Source: Planctomycetales bacterium (lineage in GTDB: Bacteria > Planctomycetota > Planctomycetia > Planctomycetales > Planctomycetaceae). Taken from it: DNA of 64,000 bases. The position numbers were made by a program, and so were the translations under genes. Location of the stretch: assembly GCA_028285345.1 (NCBI GenBank), contig JANQPT010000044.1:496001-560000 (forward strand), in the 5' to 3' direction. The notes beneath the pieces are model-generated. The model saw only the letters and a list, made by a program, of their open reading frames with translations, was not told the origin of the DNA and made no database searches. Position 1 is the stretch's first letter. Each line of letters begins with the position of its first letter. Of the stretch, positions 1 through 8,412 are shown in pieces.

Positions 1-1193
1 AGTCGATCTCACAGGTGGCAACCGTCGCTTCCAACGGCGACGACGAGATCGGCAAGATCCTGGCCGACGCCATGGAGCAGGTCGGCAAAGACGGCGTGAT
101 CACCGTCGAAGAGGGACAGAGCCTCACGACCGATTTTGAAGTCGTGGAAGGCATGCAGTTCGATCGCGGATACCTGTCGCCCTACTTCGTGACTGATCCG
201 CAATCGATGGAGTGTGTCTTCGAGGACGCCTATGTGCTGATCCACGAGAAAAAGATCTCGAACATCAAGGATCTGGTTCCGGTTCTGGAAAAGGTCGTCA
301 ATTCCGGTAAGCCTCTGCTGATCGTCGCCGAGGATATCGAAGGCGAGGCACTGGCCACGCTGGTGATCAACAAGCTTCGCGGCACATTTAAGTGCGTCGG
401 TGTCAAATCACCCGGCTACGGCGACCGCCGCAAAGCGATGTTGCAGGACCTGGCAATCATGGTCGGCGGGACGGCGATCTTCGAGGACTTGGGTATCAAG
501 TTGGAGAACATCCAGCTCACCGACTTGGGCGTCGCCAAGAAAGTGGTTGTCGACAAAGACAACACGACGGTCATCGAAGGTGCCGGCAAGACGGCCGATA
601 TCAAGGCCCGCATCGAGCAAATCCGCCGCGAGCTTGAGGCGTCCACCAGCGACTACGATCGCGAAAAGCTGGAGGAACGGGTCGCGAAACTTTCCGGCGG
701 AGTGGCGCAATTGAATGTCGGTGCCGCGACCGAGAGCGAAATGAAGGAAAAGAAAGCCCGCGTCGAGGACGCGTTGCACGCTACGCGGGCGGCGGTTGAA
801 GAAGGCATCCTGCCGGGCGGCGGTGTCGCCCTGCTCCGCTCCAGCAGCACGGTCAAACCGGGCAAGTTGGAGCACGACGAGGAGGTCGGCTACAACATCA
901 TCCTGCGGGCCTGCCGCGCTCCGCTGACGCAGATCGCCAACAACGCCGGCGTCGACGGTTCGGTCATCTGCGAAAAGGTCTCCGAAATGGAGGGCAACGA
1001 GGGTTACAACGCCGCGACCGACAAGTTCGAAGACCTTGTCAAAGCGGGCGTGATCGACCCCACCAAGGTGACCCGCACGGCACTGACGAACGCCGCCAGC
1101 GTCGCCACGCTACTCCTGACGAGCGATGCACTGGTCGCCGAAATGCCCAAGGACGACAAGAAGGGCGGCGGCGGAGATCAGGACCTGTATTAA
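1..1193 (+). CDS. groEL: 60 kDa chaperonin GroEL (5'-truncated by window edge)
   Basis: The C-terminal two thirds or so of the Hsp60 chaperonin, which folds proteins inside a double-ring ATP-driven cage in the cytoplasm. The reading frame is open from base 3 and enters at the family sequence [16 protein letters not shown], so the true start lies outside the window; the GTG at 15 is an internal Val codon. Family landmarks include the apical-domain region around VITVEEGQS and [12 protein letters not shown], the stretch [13 protein letters not shown], and [14 protein letters not shown] near the C-terminal equatorial domain. The end is odd: instead of a GGM-rich tail it finishes GGGGDQDLY. Planctomycetes often carry several groEL copies, and this tail suggests a divergent paralogue, though the upstream neighbour (groES or not) cannot be seen. 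An intrinsic terminator follows about 60 bp downstream. Confidence 0.97.
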   Translation, partial: SISQVATVASNGDDEIGKILADAMEQVGKDGVITVEEGQSLTTDFEVVEGMQFDRGYLSPYFVTDPQSMECVFEDAYVLIHEKKISNIKDLVPVLEKVVNSGKPLLIVAEDIEGEALATLVINKLRGTFKCVGVKSPGYGDRRKAMLQDLAIMVGGTAIFEDLGIKLENIQLTDLGVAKKVVVDKDNTTVIEGAGKTADIKARIEQIRRELEASTSDYDREKLEERVAKLSGGVAQLNVGAATESEMKEKKARVEDALHATRAAVEEGILPGGGVALLRSSSTVKPGKLEHDEEVGYNIILRACRAPLTQIANNAGVDGSVICEKVSEMEGNEGYNAATDKFEDLVKAGVIDPTKVTRTALTNAASVATLLLTSDALVAEMPKDDKKGGGGDQDLY

Positions 1194-1213
1194 TCGACGA
1201 GGAAAATACTGAG

Positions 1214-1236
1214 CGACGGCAGAGCCGTCGGCTTGG
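1214..1236. repeat. Short hairpin with GTCGGCTTGG tail
   Basis: A perfect 7-bp stem CGACGGC/GCCGTCG with loop AGA lies just after groEL. It is followed by GTCGGCTTGG (1227-1236). The same ten bases follow another hairpin at 10057-10083, suggesting a dispersed short extragenic repeat. It has no T-run, so it is not itself a good terminator. Confidence 0.45.
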
Positions 1237-1254
1237 ATTCCTGTGGTGAACAAC

Positions 1255-1291
1255 ACACCCGGTCGCGAGACTTTCTCGGCCGGGTGTTTTT
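1255..1291 (+). terminator. Rho-independent terminator of groEL
   Basis: Perfect 8-bp stem ACACCCGG (1255-1262) and CCGGGTGT (1280-1287), running directly into a T-run that ends at 1291. It is placed correctly to end groEL transcription. Confidence 0.85.
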
Positions 1292-1368
1292 GCTTGCGCG
1301 ACTATACGGAAGCGACGACAAACAGAGATTCGTTCTTCGAGGGCGTCGATTCTACACTCCGAAGGGAC

Positions 1369-2046
1369 CTAACGCTGATGAAGGGTGTAGTCGAATCCGG
1401 AGATTTCATTCCACTGCCGCGTGATCAGAAACGACGCGCCGAGTACGTCCGAGCGGCGGTAACCGTCAGGGTCGGGAGTCGTTTCGATGAAGCCGTCTTC
1501 GCCTCGTGTGAGCAGTTTGAAGTCGATGTCGTCGCCGCGGGCGTTGATGAGCCAGTATTCGGTGATGCCGGCGGCGAAATATCTATCGCGGAGAAGTTCG
1601 GTGTCTTTTCGCTTGGAGTAGCGACTGATGATCTCGACAGCAAGATCGGGCGTACCCGCAAGCTCCACGTAGCGTCCACTGTCTTCAACGAATTCTCGCT
1701 CCTGGACACGTTTCGTTTTCAAGGCGTCAAAGGAGCAGAACATAAAGTCAGGCTCGTTGGACACGTTTGCAGATTCATTGATCAGTAGGACTCCATCCGG
1801 ATAACACTTGCCCAGCTGATGTTCCGTCGAAAATGCATGCAGCTTAGATTGCAGGGCGAGCTTTAGCGACGCATGCGACTGGATTTCCTCCGGGCTTATA
1901 TCGACAACAACCTCCCCATCGATGAACGAGACCTTGCCCCGTTCCGGAAAATCATCGGAGTGCACCCAGCGGCGAAAACCTTCTAGATCGAACGCATCGA
2001 ATGGGACTCGTATCCGTTCCTCAAATGTAATGTAGGCGGTCGACAT
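1369..2046 (-). CDS. Uma2 family (DUF820) restriction-endonuclease-fold protein
   Basis: A member of the Uma2/DUF820 family, PD-(D/E)XK-fold proteins that are often numerous in cyanobacteria and planctomycetes and whose real substrate is unknown. The core signature is visible: PDFMFCSFDA, then PDLAVEIISRYSKRKD (family pattern PDL-VEI-SPS---D), then YFAAGITEYWLIN with the conserved EYW. The start is set at the Met of MSTAYITFEER at 2046, with GGAAG upstream; an in-frame ATG at 2088 would add 14 residues (SRIRVICWQWKQI-type) that do not look like the family. The gene stands alone, facing groEL, with 80 bp to the next gene. Role in the cell unknown. Confidence 0.85.
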   Translation of the reverse strand: MSTAYITFEERIRVPFDAFDLEGFRRWVHSDDFPERGKVSFIDGEVVVDISPEEIQSHASLKLALQSKLHAFSTEHQLGKCYPDGVLLINESANVSNEPDFMFCSFDALKTKRVQEREFVEDSGRYVELAGTPDLAVEIISRYSKRKDTELLRDRYFAAGITEYWLINARGDDIDFKLLTRGEDGFIETTPDPDGYRRSDVLGASFLITRQWNEISGFDYTLHQR

Positions 2047-2126
2047 GATTTGCTTCCACTGCCAACAAATGACGCGTATTCGGCTCAACGACTATTATAA
2101 CGAAACCATCGAACTCAGGCGAATTT

Positions 2127-3479
2127 TCATGATTGACCAAACAGCGCCTGCACCGAGTCGCTCATGATCTCCACAATCCGATCCAAGACCTCCCGGCTCG
2201 ATATCACCGGCGGTGCGATGCAGAATACGTCGCCGCGGAGGCGGCTGAATAGGCCCCGTTGTTGGGTCTCCAGGTGCAGTTTTACGCCCATGTTTTCCTC
2301 TGCGGGAAACTCCTCTTTGGTGGCTTTGTCGCGGACGATTTCGATGGCCGCCATCAGTCCCTTGCCGCGTACCTCGCCGACGTGGGGATGATCCGCGAGT
2401 GCTGCCTGCAGATTCTTTAGCAGATAATCCCCCTTCTCGGCCGCCTGGGCGGGGAAATCTTCGGCGACGATGATCTCCAGATTTCGCAGCGCGACCGCGC
2501 AGCCGACGGGATGCGCACTGTAAGTGTACGCGTGCATCCAGACCGCTTCGCCGGAATCGAGCGTTTCCGCAATTGCGTCACTGATGCCGACACCGCCGAG
2601 CGGGAAGTAGCCGCTGGTGATTGCCTTGGCAAATTGAATCATGTCTGGTTGCACGCCCCAATGCTCCAAACCAAACATTGTTCCAGTGCGGCCGAAGCCG
2701 GTGATGACTTCGTCGGAGACCAGCAGCACGCCGTATTGGTCGCATATCTCTCTGATGCGGGGCCAATAGTCGTCTTGCGGCACGATGACGCCGCCGGCGC
2801 CTTGTACCGGTTCGGCAAAAAACATGGACACGGTGTCGGGCCCTTCGCGCAAGATTGCCTGTTCCAACTCGTCGGCGGCGGCGATTCCCTGGCTGACTCC
2901 GGGCGGCGCTTCGTAGCGATACGGATAGGGTGACGGGATGTGAAGGAATCCCGGCACCCGCGGCTCGAACATCGGCCAGTAGCCGGTGATGCCTGTAGCG
3001 CTCATCGCGGCGAGCGTCACGCCGTGATAGCCCCACTGGCGGGAGATGACCTTCGTCTTTTCCGGCTTGCCGCGAAGCTTCCAATAGTAGCGCGCGGTCT
3101 TGAAGCAAGTGTCGCTCGATTCGCCGCCGCCGGAAGTGAAGAAAAAGCGGTTGATGTCCGGATAGGTCAACTCGTCGACTTTTTCCGCCAGTTCGATGGC
3201 CGGGCGGTTGGAGCTGCCGGCATAGCCGGAGCAATATGGGAGCGTCTGCATTTGCTTCGCCGCCGCTTCGACGAGTTCCGTTCGTCCGTGCCCGGCGACG
3301 ACATTCCACAGCCCGGAGAGCGCGTCGATATATTCTTTTCCGTCAGCGTCGGTAAGGATCGGGCCTTCGCCTTTGACCCACACATGGCCGTGGGCCGCGT
3401 GGGCTTGCCGGTTGTGCAAGGGGTGAATGAGGTGCGCCTGATCGCGCTTGAGCAATTCGAGTTTGGTGTCGGAGGGCAT
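2127..3479 (-). CDS. Class III PLP-dependent aminotransferase (omega-aminotransferase type)
   Basis: Fold-type I, class III aminotransferase of about 450 residues, the normal family length. Seen in order: RFFFTSGGGESSDTCFK (phosphate-binding region), SRQWGYHGVTLAAMSATG, FFAEPVQGAGGVIVPQDDYWPRI, LLVSDEVITGFGRTG with the cofactor-ring Asp, and FAKAITSGYFPLGG whose Lys forms the Schiff base. These fit the beta-alanine/putrescine-pyruvate (omega-amino acid) group, but the amino donor cannot be told from sequence. The start is placed at the Met of MPSDTKLELL (3479), preceded by GGGATT; the open frame goes 46 codons further up to 3617, but that part lacks family character. The spacing to the neighbouring operon is 146 bp, so it is probably transcribed alone. 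Confidence 0.9.
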   Translation of the reverse strand: MPSDTKLELLKRDQAHLIHPLHNRQAHAAHGHVWVKGEGPILTDADGKEYIDALSGLWNVVAGHGRTELVEAAAKQMQTLPYCSGYAGSSNRPAIELAEKVDELTYPDINRFFFTSGGGESSDTCFKTARYYWKLRGKPEKTKVISRQWGYHGVTLAAMSATGITGYWPMFEPRVPGFLHIPSPYPYRYEAPPGVSQGIAAADELEQAILREGPDTVSMFFAEPVQGAGGVIVPQDDYWPRIREICDQYGVLLVSDEVITGFGRTGTMFGLEHWGVQPDMIQFAKAITSGYFPLGGVGISDAIAETLDSGEAVWMHAYTYSAHPVGCAVALRNLEIIVAEDFPAQAAEKGDYLLKNLQAALADHPHVGEVRGKGLMAAIEIVRDKATKEEFPAEENMGVKLHLETQQRGLFSRLRGDVFCIAPPVISSREVLDRIVEIMSDSVQALFGQS

Positions 3480-3625
3480 GAGCAATCCCGTCAGTCGATC
3501 GTCGCAGGGCCGTTGTGCCGGTTGGATGTTGCAGGTCATGACAACCACGTTGCCTGACTGTATCAACCGGCGGCGGTCTGCGAAACCGTCCCTACGACAC
3601 GATTGCACGACGATCAAACTTCATT

Positions 3626-4297
3626 TCACGGCTCGACGCGGCGGAGGTAATTGACGCAACCAAGGATGAATAGTGTTACGCCGAGAGTGCCGCAAGCGAT
3701 GAAGATTGCGTGTTGAAGCCAGTCTTCGTTGGGCCATCCCAGTAGAGAGCTTGATGCACTGAGCATGATGCTGATCACTATAGGGAGTAAGAGCGCCAGG
3801 CCGACCGGCCCTCCCGTACTGGCGAACATTGATGACGCGAACCAGCCGGTGCCGGCGGCAGCGATGCCAATCGTCGCAAATCCGGCCATCGCTCCCATCA
3901 TTTCAGCCGAGGTTCCCGGCATCTCGGAGGGGTCCATCAGAGCCAAGCCCAGTGCGGTCGCAGTCAGGTTCCATCCGGTCATCACTACGGCCGTCCCGAC
4001 CAATAGGATTCCCTTGCTGGTCAAGATCTGGCGCTTTGAGGGGGGCAAATAGGCAAGGAATTCCGCAGATCGATCCGCGCGTTCCGTCGCGATGATGCAC
4101 CCGCCGAGCAGCGCCAAGCTGATGTAGCAGCCGGCAAAGCCGAAGGCGCTCCCTTGAATGAACAAGCGTGGCCAATATGACATCCCTGTCTCGAATGGAA
4201 TCGCGGCCATGATGGCGTAGGGGACAATCAAGAAGACCGCTACGACGATGAGCGGAAAGCGGTTGATCCGCACGTCTTTCCAGAATAATGCGTTCAT
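3626..4297 (-). CDS. ABC transporter permease (YtrC/D-like)
   Basis: Integral membrane protein of 223 residues, the third gene of the GntR-ATPase-permease operon. It starts MNALFWKDVRINRF, a typical opening for ABC-2-type permeases (a cytoplasmic amphipathic lead followed by a first transmembrane segment around residues 15-33), and has about six hydrophobic segments. Its ATG (4295-4297) overlaps the ATPase stop codon in the motif ATGA, so translation is probably coupled. The frame stays open to 4660 but that stretch lies inside the ATPase gene and is not used. Substrate unknown; in Bacillus ytr operons such exporters respond to cell-wall-active compounds, but that is family knowledge, not visible here. 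Confidence 0.85.
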   Translation of the reverse strand: MNALFWKDVRINRFPLIVVAVFLIVPYAIMAAIPFETGMSYWPRLFIQGSAFGFAGCYISLALLGGCIIATERADRSAEFLAYLPPSKRQILTSKGILLVGTAVVMTGWNLTATALGLALMDPSEMPGTSAEMMGAMAGFATIGIAAAGTGWFASSMFASTGGPVGLALLLPIVISIMLSASSSLLGWPNEDWLQHAIFIACGTLGVTLFILGCVNYLRRVEP

Positions 4298-5202
4298 GCC
4301 GATTGCCGGGCTCCTTTCACGTAGTCCTTGAACAGTTCTTCGAGGCTCAGATCGGTGACGTCGACCGCTTCGACCGAATTCTCGGATTGTAGTTTCGAAA
4401 TCAGATCTTCGGAAAACCGCTCGACCGTCAACGACCATTCGCGCCGCTGCACGTGCTGCCAGATGGTCCCCGCCGGCAGTTGCTGTGGCAGACAACCGTC
4501 GCGCAACACCGCACGGAGGCGTTTCGTGGAGCCGAGCAGGTCGTCGAGGGGGCGATTTACGAGCAGTTTTCCGCGAAACAAGATGCCGACGTGGTCGGCC
4601 AATCGTTGTACGTCGTCGATGGAATGACTTGAAAACAGGACGGTGCGATCGCCGCGACAAATTGTCTTCAATACGCCGTCCAGAAACTCCTCCCGCACCA
4701 AGGGGTCCAGTCCCGACATCGGTTCGTCCAACACGAGCAATTCCGGTTCGTGTGAAATTGCGAGGAGCAGCGACAATTTGGCCACCATGCCTTTGGATAG
4801 TTTGCCGACCTTTTTTGACGACGGCAGATCAAACAGATCCAATAGTTCATCGCATAGCTCATCGTTCCAAGTGGGATAAAACGATTTTACGAACGTGATT
4901 GCCTCGGCGACCCGCATCCAGCGGTAGATATAGTGCAGTTCGGGGACGTAGCCGACTCGTTGCTTCATATCAGACGGCGACTCCGCCACGTTCACTCCCA
5001 GGACGATCGCACGGCCGGCATCGATGGAAAGCATGCCCATCAACATCTTGATTGTGGTGCTCTTCCCCGCTCCGTTGGGGCCGAGTAAGCCGAACGTCGT
5101 CCCGCGCGGGATCGTGAGGTTCAAGTCTGCTACGGCTGTTGTCTTTCCGTAACGTTTTGTCAGACCTTGCAGGTCGATTGCGGGTGCCGATTGATCGATC
5201 AT
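4294..5202 (-). CDS. ABC transporter ATP-binding protein
   Basis: ATPase subunit of 302 residues. Walker A is GPNGAGKST (residues 41-49), the signature region is the degenerate LSKGMVAKLSL (about 135-145), Walker B is LLVLDEP with the catalytic Glu (about 155-161), and the switch His lies in LFSSHSIDDVQ. The degenerate signature (LSKGM rather than LSGGQ) is common in the YtrB/CcmA-like export group. About 100 residues after the nucleotide-binding domain form a C-terminal extension typical of the group. The gene shares ATGA overlaps with both the upstream regulator (5199-5202) and the downstream permease (4294-4297), so the three form one tightly coupled operon. Confidence 0.93.
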   Translation of the reverse strand: MIDQSAPAIDLQGLTKRYGKTTAVADLNLTIPRGTTFGLLGPNGAGKSTTIKMLMGMLSIDAGRAIVLGVNVAESPSDMKQRVGYVPELHYIYRWMRVAEAITFVKSFYPTWNDELCDELLDLFDLPSSKKVGKLSKGMVAKLSLLLAISHEPELLVLDEPMSGLDPLVREEFLDGVLKTICRGDRTVLFSSHSIDDVQRLADHVGILFRGKLLVNRPLDDLLGSTKRLRAVLRDGCLPQQLPAGTIWQHVQRREWSLTVERFSEDLISKLQSENSVEAVDVTDLSLEELFKDYVKGARQSA

Positions 5203-5597
5203 GTCCGAGTTCGCCTCTCTGATTGACTCAATGATTCGCTCAAGGTGTATTCGAACAACGTGCGAATCCTGTCGGGCGTGAGACCGGCGGATTGCCCCGC
5301 AAGCACGGATTCGCGCAGTAGTTTTACGACCTTCTTCTCAGCGGCTCCCCTTGCCGCGGCGGTCCGCCCTCCGGCCACAAACAGGCCCACCCCCCGTTTG
5401 GAATAGACGATGCCTTCGCGTTCGAGTTCGTCGTAGGCCCGTTGAACGGTATTGGGATTGACGCGAATGTCCGCTGCAAGCGCGCGGAGGGAGGGGAGCA
5501 TTTCGTCGGCGCGATAAACGCCCGCGTCGATCGCGTCCAAAATCTGCGCGGCGATCTGCTTGTAAATGGGAACGTGACTCTTGGGATCAATAATCAT
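5199..5597 (-). CDS. GntR family regulator, YtrA subfamily
   Basis: Short GntR-type repressor of 132 residues, the usual YtrA length. The N-terminal winged helix reads IYKQIAAQILDAIDAGVYRADEMLPSLRALAADIRVNPNTVQRAYDELEREGIV in consecutive blocks, with the hallmark helix NPNTVQRAYDELE and the wing GVGLFV. The C-terminal 60 residues form a short helical dimerisation module rather than a ligand domain. As first gene of the regulator-ATPase-permease operon it very likely represses its own promoter, which should lie in the spacer just above 5597. The effector cannot be inferred. Confidence 0.92.
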   Translation of the reverse strand: MIIDPKSHVPIYKQIAAQILDAIDAGVYRADEMLPSLRALAADIRVNPNTVQRAYDELEREGIVYSKRGVGLFVAGGRTAAARGAAEKKVVKLLRESVLAGQSAGLTPDRIRTLFEYTLSESLSQSERRTRT

Positions 5598-6150
5598 GCG
5601 GCCGCCCTAGTGAATCAGTGAACTAATGCAGTCTATCCGGTTGCCGCCGGGCTGACAAGTGTGAATGCGAAAATAAGTCTGCGTTGAGGGCATTCCCTGG
5701 TTTGCAGTTGGAATGAAAGGTGCATCGTCAAGCTAGAGGTGGCAGCGATTGCTGCGCAATCGCGGCAGGCTCTGCCTGCAACAGGCTGCAATATCAGCGT
5801 CAACAGGTTCTGCGGTTGCGCCAGACAGGGAACGGTGAAATCGCAGCCTCGTGTGCCTGCGGCACCCCGATTGCTGCGCAATCGCGGCCACCCGGGAGAG
5901 TCTTCGTTATCGCGTACATTCCGAGGAATGCACCCGTCGGCGTTTCGAATCGCAACGTGTTGGCGGGTCGCTCGGGCAGTTCTCTTCCGCTCGGATCGAA
6001 CCGATCAATCCAGGACAGAAACCATCATCAATGGAGGCCGCCGCTGAGTAGCAACGCCTCCCCTGCCCCGACTATAATCACCGCGACTTCAATCACGGCC
6101 CGCGCTGCCAGGCAGCCGGGGCAAAATGGCATTATTCAATAGGTAGAAAC
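5598..6150. other. Divergent spacer between the ytr-like operon and argG
   Basis: A 553-bp spacer between two divergent genes, so it must hold both promoters; no convincing -35/-10 pair stands out. Its middle holds a hairpin-rich repeat pair (5745-5888, listed separately). Open frames crossing it have no recognisable protein character. Confidence 0.6.
5745..5888. repeat. Pair of direct repeats, each a hairpin
   Basis: The 20-base word GATTGCTGCGCAATCGCGGC occurs at 5747-5766 and again at 5869-5888. Each copy is the right part of a hairpin with loop TGC: 8-bp stem GCGATTGC/GCAATCGC at 5745-5763 and 7-bp stem CGATTGC/GCAATCG at 5868-5884. Smaller hairpins sit between them, for example GTGCC-TGC-GGCAC. 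This looks like a dispersed extragenic palindromic repeat rather than an operator. Confidence 0.6.
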
Positions 6151-7398
6151 GTGGCACGCGAGAAAGTGATATTGGCGTACAGCGGCGGGTTGGACACGTC
6201 CGTCGCGGTGAAGTGGATCAACGAAACCTATGATATGGACGTGATCACGTTCACATGCGACCTGGGCCAAGGCCGCGACATGACGGGGATCAAGGAAAAG
6301 GCGATCAAGACCGGGGCGGTGCATGCGATCGTCGAAGATGCGCGGAACATGTTCGTCGACAATTTCGTCTGGCCCTCGCTCATGGCCGGGACGATGTACG
6401 AAGGCAAATACCCGCTGGCTACCGCCTTGGGGCGGCCCTTGATCGCCTGGCGAATGGTTGAAGCGGCAAAGGAGCATGGCGCGGCCGCCGTCGCGCATGG
6501 CTGTACCGGCAAGGGGAATGACCAAGTCCGCTTTGATGTTTCGGTACAGACCTTGGCGCCGAATCTTAAAGTGATCGCGCCGGTCCGCGAGTGGAAATGG
6601 ACGCGGACTGAGGAGTTGGAATACGCCCGCAAGCATGGAATTGAAGTCGACGCGACCAAGCAGAGCATTTACAGCGTCGATCAGAATTTGTGGGGACGCA
6701 GTGTCGAGGCGGGCGTGCTGGAAGATCCCTGGGTTGCTCCTCCGCCGGACGCGTATCAATGGACGGTCGATCCACTCACCGCTCCCGATGAACCGTTGGA
6801 GATTGTCATCGAATTTGATCAGGGCCGGCCGACCCATCTTGACGGTGAGCCGCTGGACGCGGTTCCCTTGATCGAACGGCTCAATGAATTGGGCGGCGCG
6901 CACGGCGTCGGCCGGATCGACCATGTTGAAAACCGGCTGGTGGGGATCAAGAGCCGTGAAATCTACGAAGCCCCGTCGGCAGCGATATTGCACTGCGCGC
7001 ACAAGGAGCTCGAATTTCTCACGCTCAGCCGCCAGGCCCAACGTTTTAACACCTATGTCGCGCAGACCTGTGCCGATATCATCTACGACGGGCTGTGGTT
7101 TAGCGCGTTCCACAAGTCGCTGATGGCGTACGTCTCCGAGACGCAGCGGTTTGTGAGCGGCAATGTGCGGGTGCAGTTGTTCAAAGGCAAGGTGACGGTG
7201 ACTGGCATGAAGAGTGATTACAGCCTCTATTCGCACGAGTTGGCGACCTACGAAGAGGGCGACCAGTTTCCTCACGATACCGCGGTGGGATTCATCAAGA
7301 TTCACGGGCTGGGGCAGCAGACACAGGCCCGCCAGCAGTTGCTGAAATCGGAGCCGAGCGTCCGTCCGGCACGAATTATGCCGTCGTCGGACGACTAG
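6151..7398 (+). CDS. argG: Argininosuccinate synthase
   Basis: Joins citrulline and aspartate with ATP to give argininosuccinate, the penultimate step of arginine synthesis in the cytoplasm. It has 415 residues, close to the usual length. The ATP pyrophosphatase P-loop is YSGGLDTS (residues 10-17); other landmarks are HGCTGKGNDQVRF, the central EWKWTRTEELEYARKHGI, and KSREIYEAPSA. The start is the GTG at 6151, with AGGTAG upstream; it places MAREKVILAYSGGLD at the N-terminus as in the family. argH is not adjacent; the gene seems to be a single-gene transcript. Confidence 0.96.
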   Translation: MAREKVILAYSGGLDTSVAVKWINETYDMDVITFTCDLGQGRDMTGIKEKAIKTGAVHAIVEDARNMFVDNFVWPSLMAGTMYEGKYPLATALGRPLIAWRMVEAAKEHGAAAVAHGCTGKGNDQVRFDVSVQTLAPNLKVIAPVREWKWTRTEELEYARKHGIEVDATKQSIYSVDQNLWGRSVEAGVLEDPWVAPPPDAYQWTVDPLTAPDEPLEIVIEFDQGRPTHLDGEPLDAVPLIERLNELGGAHGVGRIDHVENRLVGIKSREIYEAPSAAILHCAHKELEFLTLSRQAQRFNTYVAQTCADIIYDGLWFSAFHKSLMAYVSETQRFVSGNVRVQLFKGKVTVTGMKSDYSLYSHELATYEEGDQFPHDTAVGFIKIHGLGQQTQARQQLLKSEPSVRPARIMPSSDD

Positions 7399-7419
7399 GC
7401 TGTAGTCATCATGGGTTTT

Positions 7420-7605
7420 CACCACGGAGTCACGGTGTCACGGAGGTCACGGTGAGAAAACTCGAAGCACGAAATTCGAAACAAATTCAAAATACGAAAT
7501 TTTAATGTCCAAAACGATTTGGATCTTGGTCATTCGAATTTGTTTCGAATTTCGAGATTCGGATTTCGAATTTAAGAACTCCGTGTCCTCCGTGACTCCG
7601 TGGTG
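7420..7605. repeat. MITE-like element with nested inverted repeats
   Basis: The spacer after argG holds a 186-bp element bounded by perfect 16-bp inverted ends, CACCACGGAGTCACGG (7420-7435) and its complement (7590-7605). Inside lies a second perfect 18-bp inverted pair (7471-7488 and 7536-7553), rich in GAATTTCGAA-type sequence, so the whole can fold into one long hairpin. Both motif types (CACGGAGTCACGG and TTTCGAATTTCGAA) are familiar from memory as abundant extragenic repeats in planctomycete genomes. No transposase is present. Confidence 0.7.
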
Positions 7606-7672
7606 AGCAATCTCAGCGGCCAGCCTGTCCAAGCTGTCGACGATTTTAGATTTCTCAAGGAGCCTCACTCAC

Positions 7673-8338
7673 GTGCCCGGACGTACGTTTGCCATCGGTG
7701 ATATTCATGGATGTGATCGCGCTCTCGATTTGATCCTCTCGGAGATCGGCATTCAGCCCGGCGATACCGTGGTTTCATTGGGTGACGCCGTCGATCGTGG
7801 TCCCGGCACAAGACAAGTGATTGACCGGTTGATCCAGTTGCGCGACGAGTGCAATTTTGTGTTTATCTTAGGCAATCACGAGGAAATGTTTCTCGACGCC
7901 CTTGCAGGCGGCGAGTGGATGCCGACCTGGATCATGCACGGCGGGCAAGAGGCGCTCGAATCGTACGGCGGCGAAATGGAGATGATTCCCGAAGAGCATG
8001 TTGAGTTTTTGCGGACGGGGCTGAACTACTTTGAGACGCCGCGCGATATTTTCGTGCATGCGAGTCTGCATCCCGGCGTTCATCTGCATGAGCAGCCGCA
8101 TCAAGTGTTGCGGTGGACGCGGCTCACGGCTACGGAAACCCCTTGGCCGACCGGGCAACGCGTCATTTGCGGCCACACCCCCCAGGTCACCGGCGATCCG
8201 CTCGTGTTTCCGGGCTGGGTTTGCATCGACACCATGGCCTACGCCGATCACGGATGGCTGACTTGCCTCGACGTGAATACCGACGTTATCTACCAGGCGA
8301 ATCAGGCGGGCGACTTCCGCACCGGGTATCCGCAATAA
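7673..8338 (+). CDS. PPP-family metallophosphatase (serine/threonine phosphatase-like)
   Basis: Single-domain calcineurin-like phosphoesterase of 221 residues. The dinuclear-metal motifs of the PPP group are all present: GDIHG (residues 8-12), GDAVDRG, GNHEE, then a His in the HASLHPGVH segment and CGHTPQ near the end. This set matches bacterial PrpA/ApaH-like protein phosphatases. The start is a GTG at 7673, supported by AAGGAG at 7657-7662. The long spacer upstream carries a repeat element, so any promoter must be close to the gene or within the repeat. Substrate (phosphoprotein or dinucleotide) not determinable. Confidence 0.9.
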   Translation: MPGRTFAIGDIHGCDRALDLILSEIGIQPGDTVVSLGDAVDRGPGTRQVIDRLIQLRDECNFVFILGNHEEMFLDALAGGEWMPTWIMHGGQEALESYGGEMEMIPEEHVEFLRTGLNYFETPRDIFVHASLHPGVHLHEQPHQVLRWTRLTATETPWPTGQRVICGHTPQVTGDPLVFPGWVCIDTMAYADHGWLTCLDVNTDVIYQANQAGDFRTGYPQ

Positions 8339-8412
8339 GTGAATCACGGCGGCCAAACCGAGCTGTTCCCGGGACATCGGGCTGACGTAATTGCCGTCGC
8401 ATGGTCGATTGC

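Noticed and set aside
5720..6142. 140-codon + strand frame upstream of argG
   Set aside because: It crosses the hairpin repeats and has Arg/Ala/Gly-rich random-like sequence; no ribosome site.
6136..7425. 429-codon frame antisense to argG
   Set aside because: argG is unambiguous; the antisense frame is a by-product of codon bias.
7447..7668. 73-codon minus-strand frame (with FLNSKSESRNSKQIRMTKIQ)
   Set aside because: It lies within the inverted-repeat element. Similar peptides appear across genomes because the repeat is dispersed, not because it is a gene.
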